Assembly: GCA_024138015.1 (NCBI GenBank)
Contig: JAMXBB010000011.1
Coordinates: 25,059,887 to 25,123,886 of the forward strand
Direction: 5' to 3'
DNA length: 64,000 bases
DNA from: Lumnitzera littorea
Taxonomy: Eukaryota; Streptophyta; Magnoliopsida; Myrtales; Combretaceae
The notes under the pieces are model-generated. The model was given only the letters and a program-made list of their open reading frames with translations. It made no database searches and was not told where the DNA came from. Position numbers and translations under genes: made by a program. Below, piece by piece: positions 39,005-51,100 of this stretch. Every line of letters begins with the position of its first letter. Positions within the stretch are counted from its first letter, which is position 1.

Positions 39005-39820
39005 TTAGGCCATTCTAATCCTTTCAAATAGTGTTGGTTGTACTGTCATAGTTGACAATTCAATGTTAGCCTTATGCCAAGAGAACTCTAAGTTGAGTCT
39101 TTCAAATTCTTTAATCAACTCTTTTTGATCTATGAGTAATGAAGCTACTTCTGCATGATTCTTCTTGCTTAAGGCATCAACCACAACATTTACTCGCCTC
39201 GAGTAATAGTTAATGCCTAGGTCATTATCCTTGATCAACTTTAGCTAGCGCCTTTGTCTCATGTTCAACTCTTTTTGGATAAACAGGTACTTTAAACTTT
39301 TGGGATACGTGTATATCTCACATCTTTGCCCATATAGATAATATTTCCACAGTTTCAAAGCAAACACTACTGTTGTATGCTCTAGATCATGAGTAAGATA
39401 ATTTTGCTCATGCGATCATAATTATCTTGAAGCATATGCTATGACTCTTCCATTTTGCATTAACACATACCCTAAACCATTCTTGAGGGCAGCATTATAT
39501 ATTATAAAGGGTTCTTCATTGTTGGGCAACACAAGAACTAGTGCTGATATTAACCTATTCTTCAACTCTTGGAAACTCTTTTCTCTCTTTTCATCCCATT
39601 CAAACTTGACACTCTTTTAAGTTAATTGAGTCAGAAGTTGTGCAATTATAGAGAAATCCTTAACAAACTTCTTATCGTACCCTGCCAGGCCAAGGAAACT
39701 TCTCACTTCAATCATTGTTTCTAGCCTTTTCCACTCAACTATGTCTTTAATCTTTTTGGGGTCAACTAAGATTCCTTCTTCAGAGATAACATGCCTTAGA
39801 AAAGAAATTTTCCTTAACAA
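39005..39820 (-). pseudogene. Gypsy RT connection and RNase H, decayed
   Basis: The connection region (39,617-39,820) reads FLRHVISEEGILVDPKKI then VRSFLGLAGYDKKFVKDFS, the usual GH(V/I)IS..G...DP.K and FLGL.GYYR.F motifs. RNase H, which removes the RNA strand during reverse transcription, follows: NGLGYVLMQNGRVIAYA near 39,425-39,480, a HEQNYLTHDLE block near 39,380-39,410, SLKYLFIQKELNMRQRR, and VVVDALSKKNH (39,005-39,238). The Asp expected before the NGLG motif (YSDAS in relatives) is gone and the second Asp (TDHKSLK) reads TYPKSLK. Only the Glu of the active site seems intact. Stops separate the pieces. Confidence 0.88.
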
Positions 39821-39889
39821 AAATCACACTTTGATAACTTGGCATGAAGCCTATGTTCTTGCAAAGTTTACAGTACTACTCTTAAGTGC

Positions 39890-40494
39890 TCTTCATGTTG
39901 CTTAAGTGTAGCTAAGTATACTAAAATTTTGTTTATGAAAACAATTATGCACTTATCTAGCAAGGGTCAGAACACTTTATTCATTAAGTCCATGATTGTC
40001 ACAGGAGCATTGGTTAACTCAAACGGCATTACTAAGAACTTGTTGTGACCATATTGGGTTCAAAAAGTGGTTTTCCGTACATCATCTAGCTGGATCCTCA
40101 ATTGATGGTAACCAGATCGTAGACTAATCTTAGAGAACACACTAGCCCCTTTCAACAGATTAAATAAATCATCGATGCTAGGTAGAGGATATTTGTTCTT
40201 GATAGTCACCTTATTTAACTCTCGATAGTTTATGTAAAGTCTCAAGGAGCCATCCTTCTTTTTAACGAGCAACACTGGTGCGCCCTAAGGAGAGACATTA
40301 GGTCTTATCAACTTCTGATCCAATAACTCTTGTAGTTGCTTCTTTAATTTTCTTAATTCGATTGGAGCCATCCTGTAAGGGACTTTGGAAATTGGCTCCG
40401 TTCCTAGTAACATATCAATAGCAAAATCCGCTTCTCTCTTTGGTGGTAGCCCTGGTAGTTGATTCAAAAATATGTCTAGAAACTCTTTTATCAC
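39890..40494 (-). pseudogene. Gypsy reverse transcriptase, catalytic residues lost
   Basis: Copies the element's RNA into DNA in intact relatives. Readable order: EFLDIFLNQLPGLPPKRE and PYRMAPIELRKLKKQLQELL (40,285-40,494). Next come LLVKKKDGSLRLYINYRELN and SVFSKISLRSGYHQLRI (40,060-40,275). Then FLVMPFELTNAP, and finally the active-site strand near 39,910-39,930. All three catalytic aspartates of the family are replaced: FSKID is FSKIS, and the FIDD box reads FINK. The RMCIDYR motif also reads RLYINYR. A stop splits the first two blocks. It cannot be active. Confidence 0.92.
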
Positions 40495-40545
40495 TTAAAT
40501 CTCTTCTATTTTAGGTGCTTTTGCCTTTGCCTCTAAGGAGTTTAA

Positions 40546-40977
40546 CTAACAAATGTCTGTTACCAACACAAATGAGCTCAATTGTAAGGTTTTACTCACT
40601 AATGGTTTACCTTGGAATTTAGTCAACCTCCCATTAGAAGTTTCAAAAGTTACTATTCGCCTCTTACAATTTATGTTAGCTTTATTTTTTGACATCCAGT
40701 TCATTCCTAATATAGTTACATACTTGCTCGGGTCAATTACAATAATTTCTATCATACTATTGAACCTTTATATCCTTAATGGGCATTTAGGTATAACTTC
40801 TCTTGTTAATACTACACTCCTGATTGGAGTCCTTATCCCAAAGCTAGCTTCTACATTTATCATTGATAACCCAGCTCGTCCAGTTATCTCAAGAGAGATA
40901 AAAGAGTGAATGGCTTCGATATCAAACAAGGTGTACACAGGATGCCCTAACATCTCAATAGTACTTACCATACTCAA
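40546..40977 (-). pseudogene. Gypsy aspartic protease, active site broken
   Basis: Retropepsin-like domain that cleaves the polyprotein in intact elements. The segment 40,768-40,977 contains VYTLFDIEAIHSFIS, where relatives have LFDTGATHSFIS; the catalytic Asp is kept but the D-T/S-G triad reads D-I-E. The second segment, 40,546-40,755, has VTILGMNWMSKNKANINCKR, matching the conserved DVILGMDWL...A.IDC block downstream of the active site. A stop separates the halves. The plus-strand 118-codon frame over the same bases is a shadow. Confidence 0.88.
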
Positions 40978-41319
40978 GTAATTAAATTAGTTTTCTTAAC
41001 TGAGCTTAGGAGTTTTATGGATTCACTTTCCTTTGGGTTCTAAATCCAATTATCATAATATCTAATTACATAAATAGTTTGGTAAGGAAGCTTGCACATA
41101 CTTGAAATAAGCTCAGTGCTCTTCGGGTCCTCAATCTCCTCATAGGTATAGTCCTCCACCATTGTGTAATCATCATACCTCTAGTCTCCTTCGAGGTTAT
41201 ACACTCATGCTGTGTTCACTAGTCTAGGATGGGTGTTTGCTATACTAAGACTACCTATTCCCTTTCCTATGGTTTGATATCCAATAACTTATAGTACCTT
41301 AGTAGTTGGGGTTGGTGTT

Positions 41320-42439
41320 TATTGCTGAGTGCCCTACTTTATGGCATATGAAACACGTGGTGAAGTTTTTCTAGGGACAATCCAGCACTTGATGTGACCT
41401 ATCACTACAAAAATAGCACTTGTTTTTAAGTTAGGGATAGTTTTGGGGATAGTAATTCCCTTTATAGTTCTAGCACTTTAGTGTAGCTCTTAAAACCTTC
41501 CTTTGAGTTGCTATCTAAGGTCTTAACATCCTTTTGAATTTACTTAGGTGCTCACCACTACTACTTAAGCCATCGGGTGGTCACTTCCCAAATACATTGA
41601 CTTTCCTTCTTCTTGTGTCTTCACTTTACCTCTTAGCATTCTCTTTAGCTTGCGCTTTTTCAACCATTTATGTGAAACTTTTGGGTTCAAACTCCAAAAG
41701 TCTTCTTGTCATTTTCGTATCAAATTCCTTGGAGAACACTTGCACTTTAAGCTAATCACTCATTTGATATTCTGAAAAAGCAAACTAGAGTAACATGTTA
41801 AACTTTGCTTCGTATTTTTTGATTAAGTGATTCCCCTTTACTAGGTCAAATAGATCATCATTGTACTTTAGTCTCAAACTCCCTAGAAAATAATTTGCTA
41901 AGAACTCCTGCTGGAAGGTCTCCCAAGTAATAATGCCCCTGATACTTCTTTGTTTTGATTCCCACCATGTGCACGCCTTTGTCTTTAGCATATACGTACC
42001 ATAGGTGAGGTGTAAATGGTGGGGCACCTTAAAGGCCTCAAAGAACCACTTTATCTGACTCAACTAGTCCTCTACCTCATTGGGCTAGTTGGATACACCT
42101 TCAAAATATCTATTTCTTATTATGAATTCTAGTAGTATATTATGGTACAACCGGTGCTCAGGAGGGATAAGTGGCACCACAAATAGTAAGAATAACTAGT
42201 GGAGGTAGCGGTAGTGGAGGATGAGTTAGTGGAGCCTCTTGAGCCACTATAAGAGGTGGAGCCTAGATAGGCGATGCTGGCTCTCTTTGTAGAAAGGCCT
42301 TTAATAGCTCATAAGTGGCGTGTATTACCTCTACAATCTCGCCAATCCGGTCTCCTTATGCATTTTGTCTTCTAGGTGAGGGTGCTAGGGCTCTATACAT
42401 TAGGGGTCTACCCCTGTGCTTGTTACGACTAGATATCAT
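41320..42439 (-). pseudogene. Gypsy gag: capsid-like domain and double zinc knuckle
   Basis: Structural protein that packages the element's RNA in cytoplasmic particles. The likely start is the ATG at 42,437-42,439 (MISSRNKHRGRPL), followed by a proline-rich stretch. The capsid-like retrotrans_gag domain is open at 41,785-42,063: SQIKWFFEAFKVP, KACTWWESKQRS, ITWETFQQEFLANYF, KGNHLIKKYEAKFNMLL. Two C-terminal CCHC knuckles follow near 41,350-41,430. The first is complete (C-YF-C-SDRS-H-QVLD-C); the second (C-FI-C-HKVG-H) has lost its last Cys. At least three in-frame stops, two of them between the start and the capsid domain. Confidence 0.88.
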
Positions 42440-43166
42440 TCAATTTCCAAACTTTGTTAGCAAGAACTTAAGACAACCACACAAAATTCATTCATAAAAG
42501 CATTCGGTTTTAGGCAATCCATTATATTTAAATTATAGAAGTAAATATATTAAGATTCACAACCACAATCCATAAGTCCTTATTGAAAACATACATACAT
42601 ACACACATATCCTAACTTTACATAATTACAGTACTTAAGCCTTATAAATTTACATTACAGGCTAACACAAAATAAGATAATATACCCAACATTCTATATA
42701 AAAAAATAAGATAATATACCATAAAGGCTATGGCTAGAGGAAGCTCTACCCCTTCCTTGTGCTCTAACAAATACATTAACTCTACTCAAGATAGTATGTT
42801 CCTCGAAGTGAGTTTAGTGTATAAGGTATGCTACATTAACTAACGAGCATCTAGTCCTCTTCACCAAGTTTTCAGTACTTCATCCAAATTTTGAGGTAGT
42901 CTACTAAGGCCATATCTTTACATGAGATCTAAAGTCGATGCCGATATTCTGCTAGAGTCTCACTTGGTTGGATCCTAAAAGCTACCCATTCTTCTCGAAT
43001 TTAAGTCTTAGGTCTCTAGATTAGCAAATACAATTTAGTTTAAAATGCATTAGTAATAAATAGATTTTATAGTTGTTATCAAACCTAAGGTTATCCATTT
43101 TTCCTCACTAGGTAGGTTACTGTAAAGTTTAAGGTCAGGTTTTATTTACTCTAAAATGCTTTTCAT
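42440..43166 (-). other. 5' leader of the gypsy element
   Basis: Untranslated stretch between the primer binding site and the gag start, where packaging signals lie in intact elements. No frame of interest. Confidence 0.7.
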
Positions 43167-43178
43167 GCTTTGATACCA
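43167..43178 (-). other. Primer binding site (iMet tRNA type)
   Basis: GCTTTGATACCA on the plus strand, TGGTATCAAAGC on the coding strand, one base from the end of the 5' LTR. It differs by one transition from TGGTATCAGAGC, the sequence complementary to the 3' end of initiator methionine tRNA used by most plant LTR elements. Confidence 0.93.
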
Positions 43179-43179
43179 T

Positions 43180-46100
43180 TATCCTATTACTGCCTTTCAT
43201 TGGTCTTTACCCTATACATTAGGCTCCTACGTCTCTAGGCCATCCTTCTAGTCATATTAAGTCAGTTGGAGATCAGGCATATAAGTATTAACATAAGTTT
43301 TTCATAAGCTTAGCCAATAGAAAACATAATCCATCGTAAGTTTGATATTATTAGAGGATTTTGATTACTGGATACTTATAGTTCTTAATATCGGCTATCA
43401 AATGAATAAGTAGTAAATATAATTATCTGAGATCGAAAATCTTAATATAAAGTCTATACAAAAAGGAAAATGTGGCTTTCTCCACACTCAAAAGATAAGA
43501 AGATCCTTTCTAAAGACTTTCAACTGCTTGGCAACCTGCCTTAGGCATACCCCTACTCCAGATAGCAAAAATATCTTATATTTATAACAAAAATCTATAA
43601 GGGAGTAAGCTAATTGTTTAGTGAGAATCTTTAACCATACTAAGCAAATAATTTATCAACTAAGTTCAACAGACATTAATCCACAAGAACTAAGAATACC
43701 AACAAATACATGTAGTTGCTTAGGGATTACATGTAACTCAAATTTATGCTCTCCGAAGTTAAGGTAGGAGAACTTTGGTCTAACAGATATAGGTACTACA
43801 TCTAGATTTAGCCAAAAGTGAGGACTCTATGCTCTCACATGATATGAAAATAGTTTTTGATTTGTGAAAATTTTAAGTCTAGGTATAGTGCAAGAGTGAG
43901 GCCTAATAGTCCTTACCTACCACTAAACAAAGGTCTTTAGGCAAGATCCTCAGTACATGGTTGGCGTCTCCAGCTTAGAGTAAGCCCGAGATTAGGATAA
44001 GGCCATGTAATATGAGTGTATCGTACAATAATCCATTTCAAATAAAATAACAACCCCTACAAGACCTTTTTCATTACCTTCATGTAATGTGTTGACCGAA
44101 TTAGTATATGTATAGGTCATAAGTATGCATGCGCTCGTTTCTATCATTGCTGGCTCAAATATAATTAGAGTTATTTTAAGGTGAGTAATTGGTGATTATA
44201 GACAATCTAAAAGCTAGTTAAATGCAGAAACAAAATGTTATGTAGTATACTGTTATATAATTTATTTTTCATTTGTATACAGTACAAGACAACATCATGT
44301 ATAGGCATCATCCTAATCTCTTCCCACATAAACCATTTAACTTATAAATTTAGTACCACTAACTACTCACACAAGCAAGCACAAAATCATAGGAAACTCA
44401 CTCAACCATGATAGGTTACGGATCATAATAGTCCGAAGGAAATTGTAATCTTGGTCGAAGTCACCTAGTCAAAAGAGATTTTCAATATAATTGTTCAGGT
44501 ACAACAAGGAAGAGGAGAAGATTCATTAATTTTAATAATTACATTTAGGCTCTACCAAACTTTTACTCTTAACTTCATTCATGTTTAGTATAGTTCTTAA
44601 CTTAGTTGCACTTCATCAAGAGTGATTCCATTTATTTAAGCTTTAGTGAATTTTTACTTGGAGTCCTTTTAATTTGCACTTTTAGAATTTCAAACATCGA
44701 CTTAGATTAATTAGCTTAAAGGACTTGGTCACTCTATAAGAGAAAAACTACGAAGATCCTAAAGTGAAGGAAGTTTGGTTAACAAAAGAGGATAGAAGGA
44801 TTTGGGATTTAAGAGATGTGGTTGTTTTAGAATTCTCTTAGATGATTATGTAAAAATTGTCAAGCATGAGGTGGTAGTTAATAATCCTAAGGTCTGTATA
44901 TGCAGTAACAACTCTCTTATTCAATTAAGAGGACAACTAGGTGAAGCTTAGCAAGTTTACCACAACAAATAGCAACTGAATCGAGAGTGCAGTTGTTGGA
45001 CTTTAAGTAAATAGAGGGGTGATTCGGTTGCAACACATGTCCTATTGCAGCTACTTTCGAGTGATAGTAAAGTGTACTAAATATAATGAGCAAAACGGCA
45101 ATAAACAATTAGGCCCCAATGAAAGAAAAACATAACACAACCTAATAGTACTCAACTTGCTCCTACAGGCTGCAATAGGACAGCAACATTTATAACTTAA
45201 GCTTCACAAGGATACAATAGAAACTCAACACAGAGGCTTAACTCTTAAAGTGGCGCATTTGAGCAACAATGTAAGAGACTTACTCTACTATGAATCAACA
45301 AAACACATACACATGATAGTGATCGCAGCATTTTACAAGGCTACATCTTGATCAACACGATAACAGGAATTTTAGTATGTACTACCACATACGATGGGGA
45401 CAATACTATACTTGACACTATAATACTTGGTCAAAATAATAGCAACGGGACCAAGACTCTACAAAACGCGACATGACAATAGCAACCAAACTTAGTTCTC
45501 TAAGACTCAACAAAACAGCACCGATATGGTTCATACATGTTGAGACAAAACAAATATAACATTAAAGTATTAGTACAGTAGCGTTATATTAAGCTATTTT
45601 AACACGACAATTGGACTCAGATTCAAAATTAAGCTTTGTTCTATTGCAATAATATGGTAGCTTACCCATGAGAGAAGCTTAGATAGTTGTGCTTGATTTC
45701 TACGAAGGAGCTACGATACCGCTATTGACCTTCTCAACATTGTTAATTATTTACACTTGCTGTAAGGGAATTGTTACTGGCTAACATGAAGGATAAGGAG
45801 GATTTAGTGGTGTTCTTACCTACTACTAGCCATTTTAGGGAAGACAACGATGGAGGAGTGCTCTTAGTGACCTTGTGGAGTTAAAGACAAAGTGCTCTTC
45901 CGAGGACTATCTTAAGTTTCTGAAATAGGAAAACAAATGGATGGATTATGATGGGCAACAGGGCCATTGTGAATCTAAGAGGGAGGACTTCTTATATCTA
46001 GAGTATAGTGTTTCCCAAGCTCCTAGTTGTCGTGAGTGTGTCACATCCAGTTGAGAAAAGGATGGTTTCACGTAGCTTATCCTATTGTGGAAGAGAGTTT

Positions 46101-46616
46101 AAACTGATAAGGGTAAGGGATTCCTCCTTTGGGGTAATTAACAATACTTCTAAGTGAACTAAAGAAAGTAGTGATCATTTAGGAGCAATATCTATGTAGC
46201 GGAAAGTTTTGACTATATACATGAAGTGATAAGCTTGGACACATATAGAAAAGAGAATAACTTGTTGTTACTCATAGACAACTTATTAATGCAAGTGTTT
46301 ACTCCTAAGGGACTAACATGAGTAAATATAGGCATCCTTTAAGATGTATGCTGTGGTGAAATAGAATTTATATATATTACGTACATATTTATAGGAAAAA
46401 TATATATAGAAAACTTCAAGATGTAAAACTATAATTTACAAGTGTGTGTGAGCTTTAAAAATAGTATTTTCTTGGTTTAAATATTTTTTTAAATATTACG
46501 GTTCCTTAATCTTTTAAAATAATTTATTGATTGTGTTAGTTGCTGGCCCAAAGTGATGTCGAAGATAATTGGGCTCTTAGTTCATCTTAAACTGTTAAAA
46601 TTTCTTTGGGCGTACA
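43180..46616 (-). repeat. 5' LTR of the gypsy element (3,437 bp)
   Basis: Colinear with 31,454-34,937. The right end GTACA corresponds to the TG start of the coding strand. The left end reads TATCC where the other LTR has TGCTT, so the terminal CA of the coding strand has become TA. Both boundaries are fixed by the primer site on one side and loss of similarity on the other. Confidence 0.9.
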
Positions 46617-46663
46617 AGGCACTTCTTAAGTGTTGGTTCAAAAGGATACTGCACTTAAATTTC

Positions 46664-47194
46664 GGGTCAATATCATCGTTTACACATTAACTTTACCACT
46701 TTTTATAATTATACACTTGAAATTTCAACTTATTTAATTATATACCAAATTAAAGATTTAACTGTCACAGTCTATACCTTAATGAACTTTAACTCACATC
46801 TTTAGTCCAGTTAGCATATTCAACTCATGAGGTGGTTGCTTACGGCCTTAGGGGGCTCGCGTAACCTCCCATAGTAGCTACTAGCTACCTCTATACAAAA
46901 CAGTAAGTCTCGACCAACTTAAAAAATGCAGGTCGTAGATAGTGTAAAATGTTAGGGGCAATATTACGGTAGTTGCCTAAGGTCTTATAAGGGTTGCATA
47001 AACCCCTAAAGTCATGGACAGTTATCTCATTGGTTGATCATAGTGATTAGAGTAATAGTATAAACTACTGTTAACTGGGGTGTAAACCGTAACAACTAAA
47101 TCTTTAATTAGGTGTATAATTAGATAAGTTAAAACTTCGAGTATATAATTTTAAAAGGTGGTAAAGTTAAGGTATAAGTTGTAATATTTTCCTC
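46664..47194. mobile_element. Mutator-like MITE (531 bp), 9-bp TSD
   Basis: Arms of about 115 bases (46,664-46,778 and the reverse complement of 47,080-47,194) align without gaps at roughly 80%, including TTAACTTTACCAC and AATTAAAGATTTA. The foldback continues inward: GGTTGCTTACGGCCTTAGGGG pairs with the region near 46,985-47,035. It begins GGG, as Mutator-type termini often do. The flanks are TTAAATTTC (46,655-46,663) and TCAAATTTC (47,195-47,203), eight of nine matching. No coding capacity. Confidence 0.78.
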
Positions 47195-47203
47195 TCAAAT
47201 TTC

Positions 47204-48100
47204 AAACATGACGTCATACTTTATACTAGTTGTTTTCTCTTCTACAATTTTCTCTAAGATAAAAGTAAAAAATAGGTGGAAATAATAAATATGATTTCCA
47301 ACAGAAATAGGTTAAATGTAAACTTTAAATGTGAAACCAAGATGGTTGGAAAAAAAAAAAAAGGTTAAAGGTTATTATAATTTAATAACATAAATATCAA
47401 TCTCTCAGTAGAATGAATTAAGTTGAAATATCTCATCTTCTAAGTTTTAATGTACAATTAAACATTCATAAATTAATACTCCATAAATTTATAACCTATA
47501 AATTAATAGCCTCTTTCAAATAGTTTTTTTTTTTTTTTCCAAATCCCAACTTCAGTCGGTTGATAAATTAATAAGATAATAATTTTTAAGAAGACCCTTA
47601 TATAAATGTACTGTCCCATCAATATCATGGATTAGTAATGTTTTAAAATTATAAATATAATTAAGACAATTTACTAAAATGTGAATCTATCGTTGTTTAC
47701 TTTTTCTTGAATTTAAATTTAGATGGATTTCATTTTTAACTTTTCTTAGTGTATTCAAAGCCTTTGGTATTGTGTTTTTCAATTGTAATAAAAAATTGTG
47801 AAGTGTTGTTAAGCTATGGATGCTTTTTTTTTTTTTTTTGCAAAATTGAAATACTCTTTAAATTAATAAATTACTAATTTATTAATTAATTAATACTTTT
47901 CTAAATTAATAAAATTTTACGATTCCAATGATATTAATTAATAAAGGTTTTATTAAAGATGGCCAAAAAAGAAAAGCTGGAGGAAAAAGAAAAAAAAAAA
48001 AAAAAAAAGCATGAGTCCAAACCTTGCTGGTATGACATAGCATTGGGTATTGGGCTTTTTGGAACTTCCTGTTGGGCCATATATAAAGTGAGAGAAAGAG
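47204..48100. other. AT-rich non-coding stretch with homopolymer runs
   Basis: No supported gene. T or A runs at about 47,524-47,538, 47,825-47,839 and 47,992-48,008. Confidence 0.5.
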
Positions 48101-48102
48101 GG

Positions 48103-48141
48103 AAAATAATAATAAGAATAATAATAATAATAATAATAATA
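48103..48141. repeat. AAT trinucleotide microsatellite
   Basis: (AAT)n with one AAG interruption. It produces the long Ile runs seen in overlapping open frames on both strands, which are therefore not taken as genes. Confidence 0.93.
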
Positions 48142-51100
48142 ACAGAAAAGAGGAATTCAATGGGCTTTGTACTAAATAGTCTTCTGAGCATTCCCAAAAT
48201 TGAATAAACTGTTAAAAGAGATCTATCCCTCTAGGCTCTAGTTCCTAATGGGCTTGGCCTTGGCTCCATATGAGAATCCATTCACTTGGTGAATATCTTC
48301 TAATGATTGAGTTCTTCTTTTTTGCCAATGGAGCTATAGTTTCTAAAAAAAATGTTATTCTACGATCTCGTCGTTGTGTCCATGTCTTTCATCTCCATGA
48401 AGTCAAAGTAACTTCTCAAATGTTTCCGCAAAATATAAAGACTATGTCAGTTTTTGGCATATTTGTTAATGAACTTTTTACTCTTTACAGAGGCATATTC
48501 CTTCTTCCAAACCTTTCCATGAATAATATTAGCAGGCAGATTCCATGTGGAAAGAACTCAATCGATGTAGCATTTGGTATCCCAATTGCAACAACATAAA
48601 ACTTAATATATTGTTTGGTTGTTAAAATTTATAAGAGTTAATTTAGTTATTGGACAAAAAATGGTTTGAAGGATTGAGAAAAATATTCAAAATTTATCCT
48701 ATTTAAAATATGGTACAAAAGTTAACTTTACTGGATAAAAATACAAGTATATATAATTAAATAAACATTAGACAATATTAAAAGTATAGATATTTGATAA
48801 TATTTAAATTTTATACTTTTTAAATAATATAAAAATTAAATTAATATTAAATAATATTTAGAGTATAAATATTAAAATACAATATTAATTGATATTCAAT
48901 CGACCCCAACTGTAAAATTGGTTGCAATGGATGCTCCATTTAGATTATAAAAGTAAAGCTCATGCTAGCAAAGGGCTCTCAATGGATCTGTTATGTGGTC
49001 ATCTTATAAATAAAATTCTACATATTTTATTTATAAGCCTTAGATTGAAAAGAGCCAGAAAGAAACACGAGATTCAAGACCAGATAAATTAATCAACAAT
49101 TGATGTTTCCATAGCCATGAAGTTGGTTGATCAGCCAATCTCCATCTGGCAATTAAACTTCCCTTCCTCAATTCTCATCAAATCTTATCTAAGCTTTTAT
49201 TATAAAAAGTTTGTTTGAGTCTATATGGATGGAACTTAATAAGTATTCCTCCTCAATAAAACTATTCTTGCATTGAGTTGGTGGATAAGCTGTATAAGGA
49301 ACGGTAAACAATCCTTTTGATTTGAATTCTTAAAATTTTCTAAATCCAATAAAATCCTTGCTGCAAGAAATTATTTTGTTTTTTTAGCATTGCATGTAAT
49401 TACATGGAATTTTACCCTATAGCATTTCGCTCGTCGCGGAGAAGATTTTGCTGCATCGCTCTAAGTCAGTAAGACTTTTATAGTTAATGCTCCACTTATT
49501 CTTGTAGAAACACTTACTGGTTTATTCCAACGAATAGATATGATAAAAAGTATTTAAGTGGGAATGCAATTAAGCCAAATATTATAATGAATTCGCACAT
49601 ATGGCCCTCTCGTGATCATATTGACTGAAACTGACGAACCCAACGAAACACCATCATAAGCATCCAAGACTCAATGCCCACCGTGTGTATAGTCGGCAGG
49701 AAAACCGTACTCATAAAGTGAAAGGGGTTTTTTAAATCCTAAAGATTTTATGTTGTATATAGTCCCACTCTAAATTATTGACCTTTTTTCTCCTTGTGGT
49801 CAAAAAGATCATCATCTTTTCATGACTAAATGAAAGTTATCAATGAAAATCATACAATATACTTCTTCAAAAGCTTATTCAGCGGCTCATTTGGCCTTTC
49901 AAGCCGTGTTAAAAGTTCTAAACGTTCATGTAATCTTCTATGATATTAATTTGTTAAGGCCAAAAAAATAAAAAGTCTTAAGTTTATAATGAATATATTC
50001 ATCAAATATGTTAACAATACATAGTAAGCGTGATTAAAATAATAAATAGTTACTTTAGGTAGTTCCAATAATTCTCAATAACTAATGCATAAGAAAATTT
50101 TATACCATTTTACTTTAATTTTAAACAAATAAGGTCATGCCTTAGTTAAATAATTGCTTATCTACTTTGAGGGAGGTGTAACAAAGTATGTTGTATGTTA
50201 GTAAATGGAATTTCAATGATGGGGATTAGCATTTGAGATAAGTTCAAATATGTTATTAATGTTTTGAAAAGTTTAAATAAGAGATTAAAATTTAAAAAAA
50301 TTTAAATAAGATATCAATATTTCACAAAACAGTTCAAATAATGGATTCATAATAGCTAATTTATAAAATTATTTGAATCATATTATAAAATGTTGATATT
50401 TTATTTGAATTTTTCAAAACGTTGATTTCCTATTTAAACTCATTTTCAAACATTAATCCCCTCTATGTAATTTTCTCATTAGTAAAATATAAGCATAAAG
50501 AATAATTATATTCTTTCTTTCTTTCTTTTTTTTTTTTTTTTTTGACTATAAAGTTATCTTTGTCTCTAAGGATGACACATCAATAACCTAAGGAATTCTC
50601 TACTACAGGACCTTTCCATTATATTGAAAAGCTTTTTAAAAAGAGTTCCTTAATGGTAGTTATTTCTATATGTAAATGGATAAAGTTGTTAGAAAAGTAA
50701 TAATTGCATAAACAAATGCTAAAACCATAGGTTTTTAACTAAGGATCGATCTCTTTATAAGGACTCAGTTCTATCCTTTAAGGAGTTTTATAAGGGAGCT
50801 TTTAGTCTAGGTCTTGTGTCAAGAACACTAAATAAAGGTAGCCAAATTACAATATTAAAATAACTACTTAAGCTCATGCTTGGAATAAACTGGATTGTAA
50901 AGTAATCTTATTAGTTGTCGAAGTAAAAAGAATTAATGAGCAAACAATATTAGAATTCATAAGTGTTGCTACTCAATCATCATTGCATGGTTTATGGCCT
51001 ATAAGAGGCAAGAAAAAGAGCTATAAGAAGTATCGAAATTAGTTTCAATGTTGCTACTCTAACAATCTATTCAAACTAATATGGAGGATCTGGATAATGG

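Larger units (their letters stand above)
31454..46616 (-). mobile_element. Ty3/gypsy LTR retrotransposon, long LTRs, dead
   Basis: A complete but decayed minus-strand element: 5' LTR (43,180-46,616), primer site, gag, protease, RT, RNase H, integrase, polypurine tract and 3' LTR (31,454-34,937). The order protease-RT-RNase H-integrase is diagnostic of Ty3/gypsy (Metaviridae). The integrase C-terminus resembles the Del/Tekay chromovirus lineage, which also has multi-kilobase LTRs; the lineage call is by resemblance. The span of 15.2 kb includes a 2,615-bp solo LTR nested in pol; without it and one copy of its duplication the element was about 12.5 kb. A 5-bp duplication is not clear: 31,448-31,452 is AGGAC-like and 46,617-46,621 is AGGCA. 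Stops, frameshifts and loss of catalytic residues show it cannot act by itself. Confidence 0.92.

Noticed and set aside
40553..40909. Open frame of 118 codons, plus strand
   Set aside because: Antisense shadow of the gypsy protease region, which carries the real family motifs on the minus strand.
47906..48207. Overlapping open frames on both strands with Ile, Leu and Lys runs
   Set aside because: They are produced by the AAT microsatellite and neighbouring homopolymer runs.
48270..48599. Open frame of 109 codons, plus strand
   Set aside because: No recognisable domain and no second exon. Length is not remarkable for 64 kb of AT-rich sequence.
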